6,065 bases of DNA from Victivallales bacterium (GCA_900769285.1 CAAGGB010000332.1:1-6065), one strand, 5' to 3'; shown: positions 1-5,979, counted from the stretch's first letter. Program-made: numbers and translations. The notes: a model not told the origin generated them from the letters alone.

Positions 1-782
1 CGGCGGGTGTAGAGCGCGAGGTGCGCGGTGCCGTTGAGGTTCTGGTGGAAGAGCTTGGGGTCGCGGTTGCCGGGGGTGAGGTTGAGGATGACGGGGTTTT
101 TCTCGTAGCGCCTGAAGGTTCGTCCGTCCTGTGACCAGGCGAGGCACTGGGTGCAGGGGGTTCCGGCGGCGGTGAAGACGAGGATGAGGGTGGGACGCGC
201 GGGGAGTTCGCCCAGGCCGTACTCGTTGGTCTCGTCGACGAAGGCGGAGCCGGAGAAGACGGGTCCGAGGTGGTCGGGTTCGAGGACGTCGCCCCAGTCG
301 GTCCAGGAGAAGAGGTCGGTGGAGGTCGCGTGTCCCCAGTGCATGTTGCCCCAGCGCGTGCCGAAGGGGTTGTGCTGGTAGAACAGATGGTACTCGCCGT
401 TGAAGAACGTGAGGCCGTTCGGGTCGTTCAGCCAGCCATACGGGGCGGTGAAGTGGATGAGCGGCCGCAGCGGCTCGCGGTACAGTTGCTGGTGCGCGTA
501 GGGCGTGTCGTGCTGGGACCACGGCAGCGCGGACAGCTCCGGCAACGTCTGGCCGTCGCGGGTCGTCGCGGCCGTCAGCTCCAGCGTCTGGCCGACCCAG
601 GCACCCACCGGTAGCGGCGCCCACGACTGAGGCTCCGCCGACAGCGCCGCCGTGAACGGCAGCCTGACCTCGTGGCCGGAGGCATCCAACAGGGACACAC
701 GGCAGTCTGGCGCCGACTCCGACACAGGAAGCAACAGCCAGGCTCGCTCAATCTTCAACGAAATCTTCTGTGAGGTGGTCAT
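1..782 (-). CDS. GH32 glycoside hydrolase (fructosidase/levanase/sucrose hydrolase type), N-terminal part, runs off left edge
   Basis: My translation of the minus strand from the ATG at 782-780 stays open for 260 codons to the window edge. GH32 enzymes hydrolyse beta-fructofuranosides such as sucrose, inulin or levan by a retaining mechanism. Visible hallmarks are WLNDPNG at residues 117-123 (nucleophile Asp120), FYQHNP at 134-139, WGNMHWGH at 144-151, FSGS at 176-179, and RDP at 240-242 with the transition-state Asp241. The EC-motif acid/base glutamate and the C-terminal beta-sandwich would lie beyond the edge. Residues 1 to about 95, starting MTTSQKISLKIERAWLLLPV, precede the catalytic fold and resemble the accessory N-terminal domain (DUF4980-like) of some GH32 proteins; I infer this from memory of the family. 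No signal peptide is visible, so cytoplasmic action is likely. The start has no recognisable Shine-Dalgarno; the leader is C/A-rich. It is divergent from the GH2 gene. Exact substrate cannot be assigned. Confidence 0.93.
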   Translation of the reverse strand, partial: MTTSQKISLKIERAWLLLPVSESAPDCRVSLLDASGHEVRLPFTAALSAEPQSWAPLPVGAWVGQTLELTAATTRDGQTLPELSALPWSQHDTPYAHQQLYREPLRPLIHFTAPYGWLNDPNGLTFFNGEYHLFYQHNPFGTRWGNMHWGHATSTDLFSWTDWGDVLEPDHLGPVFSGSAFVDETNEYGLGELPARPTLILVFTAAGTPCTQCLAWSQDGRTFRRYEKNPVILNLTPGNRDPKLFHQNLNGTAHLALYTR

Positions 783-927
783 GGTTGGTTGGGGGCTTCG
801 TGGGTTGAGGTGCTGGGGAGAACGGGAGCTAGTAGGCCTTATAGGGTAATATAGTATGGCGAGGTGGGTTCGTCCTGCCTGTGGCTGAGAAATTGCGCTT
901 GCAGGTCGATGGGGTGGGGAGTACTGT
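783..927. promoter_or_regulatory. Divergent intergenic region between GH32 and GH2 genes
   Basis: These 145 bases separate the two divergent glycosidase starts and must hold promoters for both unless a start is misplaced. An AT-rich patch at about 839-857 contains -10-like hexamers on each strand: TATAGT at 850-855 on plus, and TATATT on minus, complementary to 848-853. I find no -35 hexamer at a good distance for either and no convincing operator palindrome. A GGAG at 918-921 lies 6 bases before the ATG at 928. The regulatory role is inferred from the gene arrangement. Confidence 0.4.
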
Positions 928-3351
928 ATGGGTGGGCGAGGGTTCAAGCAACGAGAGCAACCAGCAGGAGTTCAGCAGCGCATGGCAATCATACCGAATC
1001 TGACAGGCGAGAGCAGCGGATACCGGACGAACCGTCCGTGGCGTCCGAGGATGGATTTGTGCGACTGTCCGTGGCAGGTGCATCACTTTCTGGAGGGCAC
1101 GGTGCCGGTTCGGACGCCGTTTGATTTGCTGACGTACGCGGTTCCGGGGGTTCCGGCGCGGGTGCCGGGGAATGTGGAGCTGGACCTGATGGCGAGCGGT
1201 GAGCTGCCGGATCCGTTTGTGGGGCTGAACAGCCTGTCGCTGCGGCCGTACGAGTTTCACCAGTACTGGTACGAGACGCGGTTTCTGACGCCGGCGTTTG
1301 ACGACCCGGAGCTGGTGTTCGAGGGGCTGGACTGCTATGCGGACATCTGGCTGAACGGGAAGCTGGTGGGCACGGCGGACAACGCGCTGATTGAGCATCG
1401 TTTCGAGATACGCGAGAGTCTGGCGGTGATTGGCCAGGAGAACCGTCTGTTTGTGTGTCTGAAGTCGCCGGTGAACCAGGCGCGCCAGGCGCATGGCGAG
1501 GTGTCGAACCATGGCGGAGACCGGGTGCAGGTGCGAAAGCCGGCGCACTGCTATGGCTGGGACATCATGCCGCGCATCCTGTCGGCGGGCATCTGGCGTC
1601 CGGTGTACATCGAGGCGCGCCTGGAGCACGAGGTCGAGGAACTGCATCTGCAGACGGTGAGCTGCAGCGAGACGGCGGCAAGCGTGGAGGTCTGGGCGCA
1701 CATCAAGACGAGCGAGCGGACGCTGGAGGGGATGGCGCTCCGCGTGACGGGACGCTGCGGCGACAGCGAGTTCTCCGTGACGCGCCAGTTGTGGGACTTC
1801 AACCCGAATTTCCGTTTCCGGGTGGAGCGTCCGCGGCTGTGGTGGCCGCGCGGGTACGGCGAGGCGAGCCTGTATGACGTGACGGTGGAGCTGCTGAAGG
1901 ACGGTGCGACGCTGTGTCGGCGACGCGAGACGCTGGGCATCCGGACCGTTCAGGTGGAGCGGCGCATCCGTGGCGCCGACGGCTCGCCGGCGCAGTTCCA
2001 GATTGTCGTGAATGGCGTGCCGGTCATGGCGAAGGGGTCGAACTGGGTGCCGGCGGACGCGCTGCACTCACGGGACGCGGCGCGCATCCCGCGCATCCTG
2101 GAGCTGTTTCGGGACATGGGCTGCAACATCGTGCGCTGCTGGGGCGGCAACGTCTACGAGCCGCATGCGTTCTTCGATCTGTGCGACCAGTACGGCATCA
2201 TGGTGTGGCAGGACTTCGGCATGGCCTGCGCCTCCTATCCGCAGGACGAGGCGTTTCTGGCGCGCTTCCGGACGGAGGCGGAGAGCGTCGTCCGCGAGTA
2301 CCGGCGTCATCCGTCCATCATCCTGTGGGCGGGCGACAACGAGATTGACGAGGGGTACCGCAACTGGTTTGGGCAGCGCATGGATCCGGCGAGGAACCGT
2401 CTGACTCGCGAGGTGCTGCCGCAGGTGCTCGACCGTCTCGACCCGTCGAGGCCGTATCTGCCGAGCTCGCCGTACTTCTCGCCGGACATGTTGGCGGCGG
2501 GGCAGGAGCTGAGCGAGGGGCCGGAGCAACATCTGTGGGGGCCGCGCGGGTACTACAAGGCGCCGTACTATGCGCGGAATCGCGCGTGCTTCGCGTCCGA
2601 AATCGGCTATCATGGCTGCCCCGCCGTGCGCTCCATCCGGCGGTTCATCTCGCCCGAGCGCGTCTGGCCCTGCACCGACAACCCGGAATGGGAGCTGCAC
2701 TCGACGGACGCGACGCTGGAGCGCACGCCGGAGAACAGCCGTGTGCTGCTGATGCGGCGTCAGGTCGAGGCGCTGTTCGGACGTGTCCCCGAGACGCTGG
2801 AGGACTTTGCGCTGGCGTCGCAGGCGGTTCAGGCGGAGGCGCTCAAGTTCTTCGTCGAGCTGTTCCGGGGTGGTCGTCCGCAGCGGACGGGCATCATCTG
2901 GTGGAACATGATGGACGGCTGGCCGCAGATGTCGGACGCCATCGTGGACTACTACTTCACGCCGAAGCTGGCGTATCATATTCTGCGGCGCATTCACCAG
3001 GAGGTGTGCGTCCTTCTCGGGGAGCCGAACGAGAGCGGGCAGTCGGCGGTCATTCTGTGCAACGACTCGCGGGAGACGCATACGGTGGCGTTCTGCGTTC
3101 GGCGCGGGCTGGAGCAGCGGCTGGTGCTGGAGAAGACCGTCGAGCTGCCGCCCAATCAGAACGCCGTCGCCGGCTTCATCGACGCGAACCCCGCCGAGCA
3201 GGACCTCTTCATCATGACCTGGACGGCCGACGGCACAGTGAGCGGCGCGAACCACTATCTGCTGGGACAGCCGCCGTTCGACCTGACGCGGTATCGCGAA
3301 TGGCTCCGCCTCATCATCGACGCGCAGCCCTTCGATTGGGACTGTCGATAA
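928..3351 (+). CDS. GH2 family beta-mannosidase-like glycoside hydrolase
   Basis: An 807-residue protein with GH2 architecture: an N-terminal jelly-roll (about 45-230, with ARVPGNVELDL at 77-87 and the YADIWLNG sugar-binding strand at 137-144), an immunoglobulin-like domain, a TIM barrel from about 365, and a C-terminal segment. KGSNWVPAD (369-377), CWGGNVYEPHAFFDLCDQYG (404-423) and GIMVWQDF (423-430) are typical of beta-mannosidases. The acid/base is Glu472 in WAGDNE, and the nucleophile is probably Glu558 in ASEIG. GIIWWNMMDGWP (655-666) matches the family's late barrel strand. It would release terminal beta-mannose or a related sugar from oligosaccharides. No signal peptide is seen, so a cytoplasmic location fits. 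The start is uncertain: ATG 928 has GGAG at 918-921, whereas ATG 982 has AGGAG at 966-970 and removes 18 poorly conserved-looking residues whose codons do not share the gene's G/C-ending bias. The stop is TAA. Exo-glucosaminidase or another GH2 activity is possible. Confidence 0.95.
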   Translation: MGGRGFKQREQPAGVQQRMAIIPNLTGESSGYRTNRPWRPRMDLCDCPWQVHHFLEGTVPVRTPFDLLTYAVPGVPARVPGNVELDLMASGELPDPFVGLNSLSLRPYEFHQYWYETRFLTPAFDDPELVFEGLDCYADIWLNGKLVGTADNALIEHRFEIRESLAVIGQENRLFVCLKSPVNQARQAHGEVSNHGGDRVQVRKPAHCYGWDIMPRILSAGIWRPVYIEARLEHEVEELHLQTVSCSETAASVEVWAHIKTSERTLEGMALRVTGRCGDSEFSVTRQLWDFNPNFRFRVERPRLWWPRGYGEASLYDVTVELLKDGATLCRRRETLGIRTVQVERRIRGADGSPAQFQIVVNGVPVMAKGSNWVPADALHSRDAARIPRILELFRDMGCNIVRCWGGNVYEPHAFFDLCDQYGIMVWQDFGMACASYPQDEAFLARFRTEAESVVREYRRHPSIILWAGDNEIDEGYRNWFGQRMDPARNRLTREVLPQVLDRLDPSRPYLPSSPYFSPDMLAAGQELSEGPEQHLWGPRGYYKAPYYARNRACFASEIGYHGCPAVRSIRRFISPERVWPCTDNPEWELHSTDATLERTPENSRVLLMRRQVEALFGRVPETLEDFALASQAVQAEALKFFVELFRGGRPQRTGIIWWNMMDGWPQMSDAIVDYYFTPKLAYHILRRIHQEVCVLLGEPNESGQSAVILCNDSRETHTVAFCVRRGLEQRLVLEKTVELPPNQNAVAGFIDANPAEQDLFIMTWTADGTVSGANHYLLGQPPFDLTRYREWLRLIIDAQPFDWDCR

Positions 3352-3381
3352 AACAGTTCTCAAATGTGTTTATCTGACTCC

Positions 3382-3409
3382 TTGACTTTTGTTGCTTCCG
3401 GTATATACT
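3382..3409 (+). promoter_or_regulatory. Sigma-70-type promoter of the toxin-antitoxin operon
   Basis: TTGACT at 3382-3387 and TATACT at 3404-3409 are separated by 16 bases, close to the sigma-70 consensus. The predicted start near 3416 lies about 30 bases before the antitoxin ATG. The region is markedly AT-richer than the GH2 gene before it, so the module probably does not depend on read-through from GH2. Confidence 0.75.
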
Positions 3410-3430
3410 ATCCATAGATATACATGTATA
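3401..3430 (+). promoter_or_regulatory. Palindromic operator-like sites for antitoxin autoregulation
   Basis: GTATATAC (3401-3408) is a perfect 8-bp palindrome lying over the -10 hexamer. TATACATGTATA (3419-3430) is a perfect 12-bp palindrome just after the predicted transcription start. CTAT-CC-ATAG (3408-3417) lies between them. Repeated GTATA/TATAC half-sites over a promoter are what a dimeric ribbon-helix-helix antitoxin would bind to repress its own operon. The symmetry is seen directly; the binding is inferred. Confidence 0.65.
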
Positions 3431-3446
3431 GCAAACTTGGAGGTGC

Positions 3447-3665
3447 ATGATGATTGCTGTTCGCTTACCAAGGGATATTGAGGTCAGATTGGATCATCTG
3501 GCGAAATTGACTGGGCGTACCAAATCGTTTTACGTCAGGGAAGCCATACTCGACCATCTGGAAGATTTGGAAGACGTATACCTTGCCGAGGAACGTTTGA
3601 GGACACCTGGCGAAACCGTATCACTGGAAAAATTGATTGAGGAAGAAGCTGATGTGGCGCGTTGA
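3447..3665 (+). CDS. relB: Ribbon-helix-helix (RelB/CopG-like) antitoxin
   Basis: A 72-residue protein beginning MMIAVRLPRDIEVRL. The strand IAVRLP (residues 3-8), then helix, GRTKS turn (23-27) and second helix FYVREAILDHLEDLED (28-43), is the usual ribbon-helix-helix DNA-binding fold. The acidic, charged tail (YLAEERL at 45-51, then SLEKLIEEEAD at 59-69) fits the flexible part that wraps and blocks a RelE toxin. It would neutralise the downstream toxin and repress its own promoter through the palindromes upstream. GGAGG at 3439-3443 is only 3 bases before the ATG at 3447 but 6 before the adjacent ATG at 3450, so translation may start at the second Met. The gene overlaps the toxin ATG by 14 bases, indicating translational coupling. 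The symbol reflects family resemblance, not orthology to E. coli relB. Confidence 0.88.
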   Translation: MMIAVRLPRDIEVRLDHLAKLTGRTKSFYVREAILDHLEDLEDVYLAEERLRTPGETVSLEKLIEEEADVAR

Positions 3666-3915
3666 ATTTGATGTCCGCGCTGCCCGTGAACTGAAAAAAC
3701 TTGCCCCAGAGACCAGAAAGCAGATTTTGAGATTTTTTCAGGAACGGATTGCAACCGATTTTGACCCCAGACGTTTCGGAAAAGGTTTGACGGCCAATCT
3801 TTCCGGACTTTGGCGTTATCGGATTGAGGATTATCGTGTGATCTGCCAGATTCAGGATGACACCTTAGTGGTACTTGCCCTCAAGATAGGTCATCGGCGA
3901 GAAATTTATCGCTGA
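3652..3915 (+). CDS. relE: RelE/ParE-superfamily toxin (RelE-type mRNA interferase)
   Basis: An 87-residue basic protein beginning MWRVEFDVRAARELKKL. The order of signatures is that of RelE toxins: an N-terminal strand and helix (FDVRAARELKKL, 6-17), a second helix, DPRRFGKGL (38-46), then GLWRYRIEDYRVICQI (52-67) and a C-terminal GHRREIYR (80-87). RelE toxins cleave mRNA in the ribosomal A site; the Arg residues at 55, 57, 62, 82 and 83 and Tyr86 are candidates for the RNA-binding and catalytic surface, by analogy with RelE Arg61, Arg81 and Tyr87. ATG 3652 is chosen over the TTG at 3637 because GAGG at 3639-3642 sits 9 bases before it and homologous toxins begin close to this strand. It overlaps the antitoxin by 14 bases. 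The stop TGA (3913-3915) lies inside the terminator stem. ParE-like gyrase toxicity is less likely, given the close GLWRYRI-DYRVIC match. Confidence 0.9.
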   Translation: MWRVEFDVRAARELKKLAPETRKQILRFFQERIATDFDPRRFGKGLTANLSGLWRYRIEDYRVICQIQDDTLVVLALKIGHRREIYR

Positions 3916-3938
3916 TGACCTATCTTGTTATTTGTTTT
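3882..3938 (+). terminator. Rho-independent terminator overlapping the toxin 3' end
   Basis: Bases 3882-3900 pair with 3909-3927 in a 19-bp stem with one G-T wobble (3896-3913) and an 8-base loop. A T-rich stretch, TTATTTGTTTTG, follows to about 3939. The left arm encodes the last toxin residues and the right arm contains the toxin stop codon. It could also slow transcription arriving from the minus-strand gene at 3968, but the minus-strand exit (TTGAGGGC) lacks a U tract, so it is mainly a plus-strand terminator. Confidence 0.85.
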
Positions 3939-3967
3939 GTGGACAGAAAAGAAAGCAAGCAAGGACG

Positions 3968-4423
3968 TCAGTCGAGTTCGAGGATGTTGCGTTCCTGGAG
4001 CCAGGCGAGGAGGAGGAAGCGGGCCCAGAGTGGGTAGTCGCGGGGCTGGAGGTCGTTGAGCCGGTGGGTCCAGTTGAGGAGATGCTGTGGTGCGAAGAGG
4101 AGCTTCGCCTGGGGGGAGGCGAAGGTCTCGCGGGCGCGCGGGAGGAGGATTTTGCCGAGCCAGCGGAGGAGCGGCATCTCGAAGCCGTGCTTGGGGAGTC
4201 CGAGGAGCGTCGGTGGGAGGAGGTCGGCGACGGCCTCGGTCAGGGCGAGCTTGCCCTGGCTGCCGCGGACGCGGCAGGCGAGTGGGAGGCGGAAGGCGAG
4301 TTCGGCGAGGCGCTCGTCGTGGAGGAGTGGCGAGTAGCCGGTGACGCCGGCGGCGACGCAGTGGGCGTAGGCGTCGCGGAGGAGCGTGTGCTCCATGTCG
4401 AGACGGGCGTCGAAGAGGGAAAG
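3968..4423 (-). pseudogene. C-terminal part of the asparagine synthetase-like gene, after an internal TAG
   Basis: This is the direct in-frame continuation of the 4424-5650 coding region. Reading through the single TAG gives LSLFDARLDMEHTLLRDAYA and on to NILELD, stopping at TGA (3970-3968), with no other stop. It carries the expected end of the Asn_synthase domain: TLLRDA, then SPLLHDERLAELAFRLP (the family's PFLD--L-E----LP segment), GKLAL, LLPPTLLGLPKHGFEMPLLRWL (the LLP-----KHGF--P---WL segment), and a basic/hydrophobic tail. The in-frame ATG at 4396 has no Shine-Dalgarno and would skip part of the domain, so separate translation is unlikely. Joined to the upstream part, the product would be 560 residues, a normal size for the family. 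Whether this half is made depends on whether the TAG is real and whether it is read through. Confidence 0.75.
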
Positions 4424-4426
4424 CTA
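4424..4426 (-). other. In-frame TAG (amber) codon at position 409 of the asparagine synthetase-like gene
   Basis: The plus-strand CTA at 4424-4426 is TAG on the minus strand, between the codons for DAPR and LSLF. Both flanking segments are in one reading frame (codon starts at 5650 and 4396 differ by a multiple of three), so this is a nonsense codon and not a frameshift. One C-to-T change from CAG (Gln) would explain it. It is the only TAG among the coding frames here: the GH2 gene ends in TAA, and antitoxin, toxin and the final frame of this gene end in TGA. Confidence 0.9.
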
Positions 4427-5650
4427 TCGTGGTGCGTCGAGGGCGGGGTCGGTGATGTCGCGGCAGAGGTCGAGCCAGTTGCGGAGAGGCTGGCGGGCGT
4501 CGCCGAGGAACTGGGGTGAGACGATGCGTCGGCGTTCGTCCTCGTAGAGCTGATGTCGTGCGGTCTCGAGGCGTTCGGGGCGGGTGAGGAGCGGGAGGAG
4601 GAGGCTGTGGCGGAGGCGGTTGGGGAGGTGTGCGGCGAGTGGATGGAGGAGCCGCAGGGCTGGCGCGAGGCGTTCGGCGCGGATTTGGCGCATGACGTAG
4701 GGATAGCCGGTGAAGAGTTCGTCGCCGCCGAGACCGGTCATGACGGAGTTGGCGCCGGCGGCCTTGGCGGCTCGGGCGGCGATGAACATGTTGAGTCCGT
4801 CGCGTGAGGGCTGATCCATGGCGCGGATGAAGCGTGGGAAGGCCTTGTAGATGTCCCAGTCGGAGACCTTGACGAATTCGGCGTGGGCGTTGAAGGCCTT
4901 GGCGGCGGCGGCGGCGCGGCCGGACTCGTCGAAGTCGGCGTGGGAGGTGTCGTAGCCGAGCGTGAGGGTGTGGGGCTGCTGACGGCGTTGGGCGGCGAGG
5001 GCGAGGAGGACGGTGGAGTCGATGCCGCCGGAGAGGAGGAGGAGGGTGTCGGGGTCTATGGTGAACTGGGTGTCGATGGCCTCGTCGAGGAGGGTGCGGA
5101 GGTCGTGCGCGGCCTGTGGGAGGTCGTTGAGGTCGTCGCCGTGGCCGAGTGGGGACCACCAGGTGTGGGCGGTGACGGTGGCGTTGCGGAGGTCGCAGAC
5201 GACGGTCTCGGCGGGTCGGACGCCCTGGACATCGGCGAGGATGGTCTGTGGCTGGGGGATGGCGCCGATGGCGAGGTAGTGCCAGATGGCCTGGCGGGAG
5301 GCGACGCGGCGGACGACGCGTTGGGTGAGGAAGTCGTCGACGCGGCTGGCGAGGTGGACGGCGGCGGTCTTGGGGTCGAGGTGATAGTAGAGGGGGATGG
5401 TGCCGAAGCGGTCGCGGACGAGGAGGAGTCGCGCGGCGTCGAGGTCGAGGACAGCGAGGGCGAACGAGCCGTGGAGGTGCTGGGGGAAGTCGTCGCCCCA
5501 GCGGAGAAAGGCGGCATGGACGATGGCCTCGGGGTCGTCGGGGCGGGTGTCGAGCTGCTGTGCCAGGGCGTGCTGGTTGGTGATGGTTCCCTCGACGACG
5601 GCGAACGCCGTGCGGTCGATGCCTTCAGCGGTGGCGGTGTGCAGGTTCAT
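4424..5650 (-). CDS. Asparagine synthetase-related protein (N-terminal 408 residues; gene interrupted by TAG)
   Basis: This region encodes a degenerate class II glutamine-amidotransferase-like domain (1 to about 160) and most of an Asn_synthase ATP-pyrophosphatase domain. GTITNQ (21-26), FLRWGDDFPQHLHGSFALAV (48-67) and LVRDRFGTIPLYYH (77-90) match the second half of the AsnB amidotransferase. SGGIDS (207-212) is the ATP-binding PP-loop, and MDQPSRDGLN (278-287) with GLGGDELFTGYP (306-317) are synthetase-domain motifs. The family activates a carboxylate with ATP and forms an amide. AsnB normally starts MCGI with a catalytic Cys; here the start is MNLHTATAEG, about 50 residues are absent, and no in-frame start exists before the upstream TAA at 5815-5813. 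ATG 5650 is supported by GGAG on the minus strand (opposite 5659-5662), 8 bases away. Ammonia-dependent synthesis, or a role like lasso cyclases or beta-lactam synthetases, is possible, but no partner genes are visible. Confidence 0.85.
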   Translation of the reverse strand: MNLHTATAEGIDRTAFAVVEGTITNQHALAQQLDTRPDDPEAIVHAAFLRWGDDFPQHLHGSFALAVLDLDAARLLLVRDRFGTIPLYYHLDPKTAAVHLASRVDDFLTQRVVRRVASRQAIWHYLAIGAIPQPQTILADVQGVRPAETVVCDLRNATVTAHTWWSPLGHGDDLNDLPQAAHDLRTLLDEAIDTQFTIDPDTLLLLSGGIDSTVLLALAAQRRQQPHTLTLGYDTSHADFDESGRAAAAAKAFNAHAEFVKVSDWDIYKAFPRFIRAMDQPSRDGLNMFIAARAAKAAGANSVMTGLGGDELFTGYPYVMRQIRAERLAPALRLLHPLAAHLPNRLRHSLLLPLLTRPERLETARHQLYEDERRRIVSPQFLGDARQPLRNWLDLCRDITDPALDAPR

Positions 5651-5927
5651 GGTGGGTGCTCCGTGGTGGTTGTGGTGGGTGGTCTCCGTGCCGGGTGCGT
5701 CGGTGTGGCTCAGGCGGTCTGTGCGCCGTCCTGATGCGTGGGGCCGTTGTCGTCGGACGAAGGGTGGGAAAGTGGTTTCTTGGCGGAGAAAACGGTGCGC
5801 GTAACCGGCCTCTTAATGCCGGATGGCGACCGCCTCGTTCCGGAAAGTTCCAGCCACTTGTCTAAGTTCTGCAATTTGGTAATCTCTAGTTATTTGTAGT
5901 CATTTATATGATAATAAAGGAAATGAT

Positions 5928-5956
5928 TTGAAATTCATTTTTGGCGGTGCTATACT
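5928..5956 (+). promoter_or_regulatory. Extended -10 sigma-70-type promoter reading to the right
   Basis: TTGAAA at 5928-5933 and TATACT at 5951-5956 are exactly 17 bases apart, and TGC at 5948-5950 gives the extended -10 TGn motif. Transcription would start near 5963. The short inverted repeat AAATGA/TCATTT (5921-5926 and 5935-5940) surrounds the -35 hexamer and could be an operator. No start codon with a clear ribosome site follows before the edge, so this drives either a small RNA or the leader of a gene beyond 6065. Confidence 0.65.
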
Positions 5957-5962
5957 AAATTC

Positions 5963-5979
5963 TGGGGGGGCTCCCCCCA
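5963..5979 (+). other. G/C hairpin at the predicted transcript 5' end
   Basis: TGGGGGG (5963-5969) pairs perfectly with CCCCCCA (5973-5979) around a GCT loop, giving a 7-bp stem that begins at or within a base of the predicted start of the promoter at 5928-5956. A stem at the extreme 5' end can protect an RNA from degradation; that role is inferred. No T tract follows (ATTAAATAG), so it is not a standard terminator. Confidence 0.5.

Noticed and set aside
151..849. Plus-strand open frames at 151-381, 270-614 and 652-849
   Set aside because: They lie antisense to the GH32 gene, whose minus-strand translation has the full series of family motifs.
3341..3357. Terminator for the GH2 gene: ACTGT/ACAGT inverted repeat around the stop codon
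   Set aside because: Only 5 clean base pairs plus wobbles, and no T tract follows; too weak to call.
829..3363. Two long minus-strand open frames (829-2067 and 2068-3363) antisense to the GH2 gene, meeting end to end
   Set aside because: They mirror the GH2 frame and stay open because of its G/C-ending codons. Their translations are Arg/Pro/His-rich with no family motifs, while the plus strand has full GH2 signatures.
4397..4430. Frameshift between the two halves of the asparagine synthetase-like gene
   Set aside because: Codon positions at 5650, 4426 and 4396 are all in the same phase, so the break is a nonsense codon and not an indel.
4424..5650. Lasso peptide or beta-lactam biosynthetic cluster
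   Set aside because: A Cys-less synthetase homologue alone is not enough; no precursor peptide, RRE domain, leader peptidase or transporter is visible in the window.
3906..5734. Long open frames within the asparagine synthetase-like gene (minus 3906-5159; plus 4883-5734 and others)
   Set aside because: Low-complexity Arg/Pro- or Gly/Val/Glu-rich translations typical of off-frame reading of GC-rich DNA; they overlap a gene with clear motifs.
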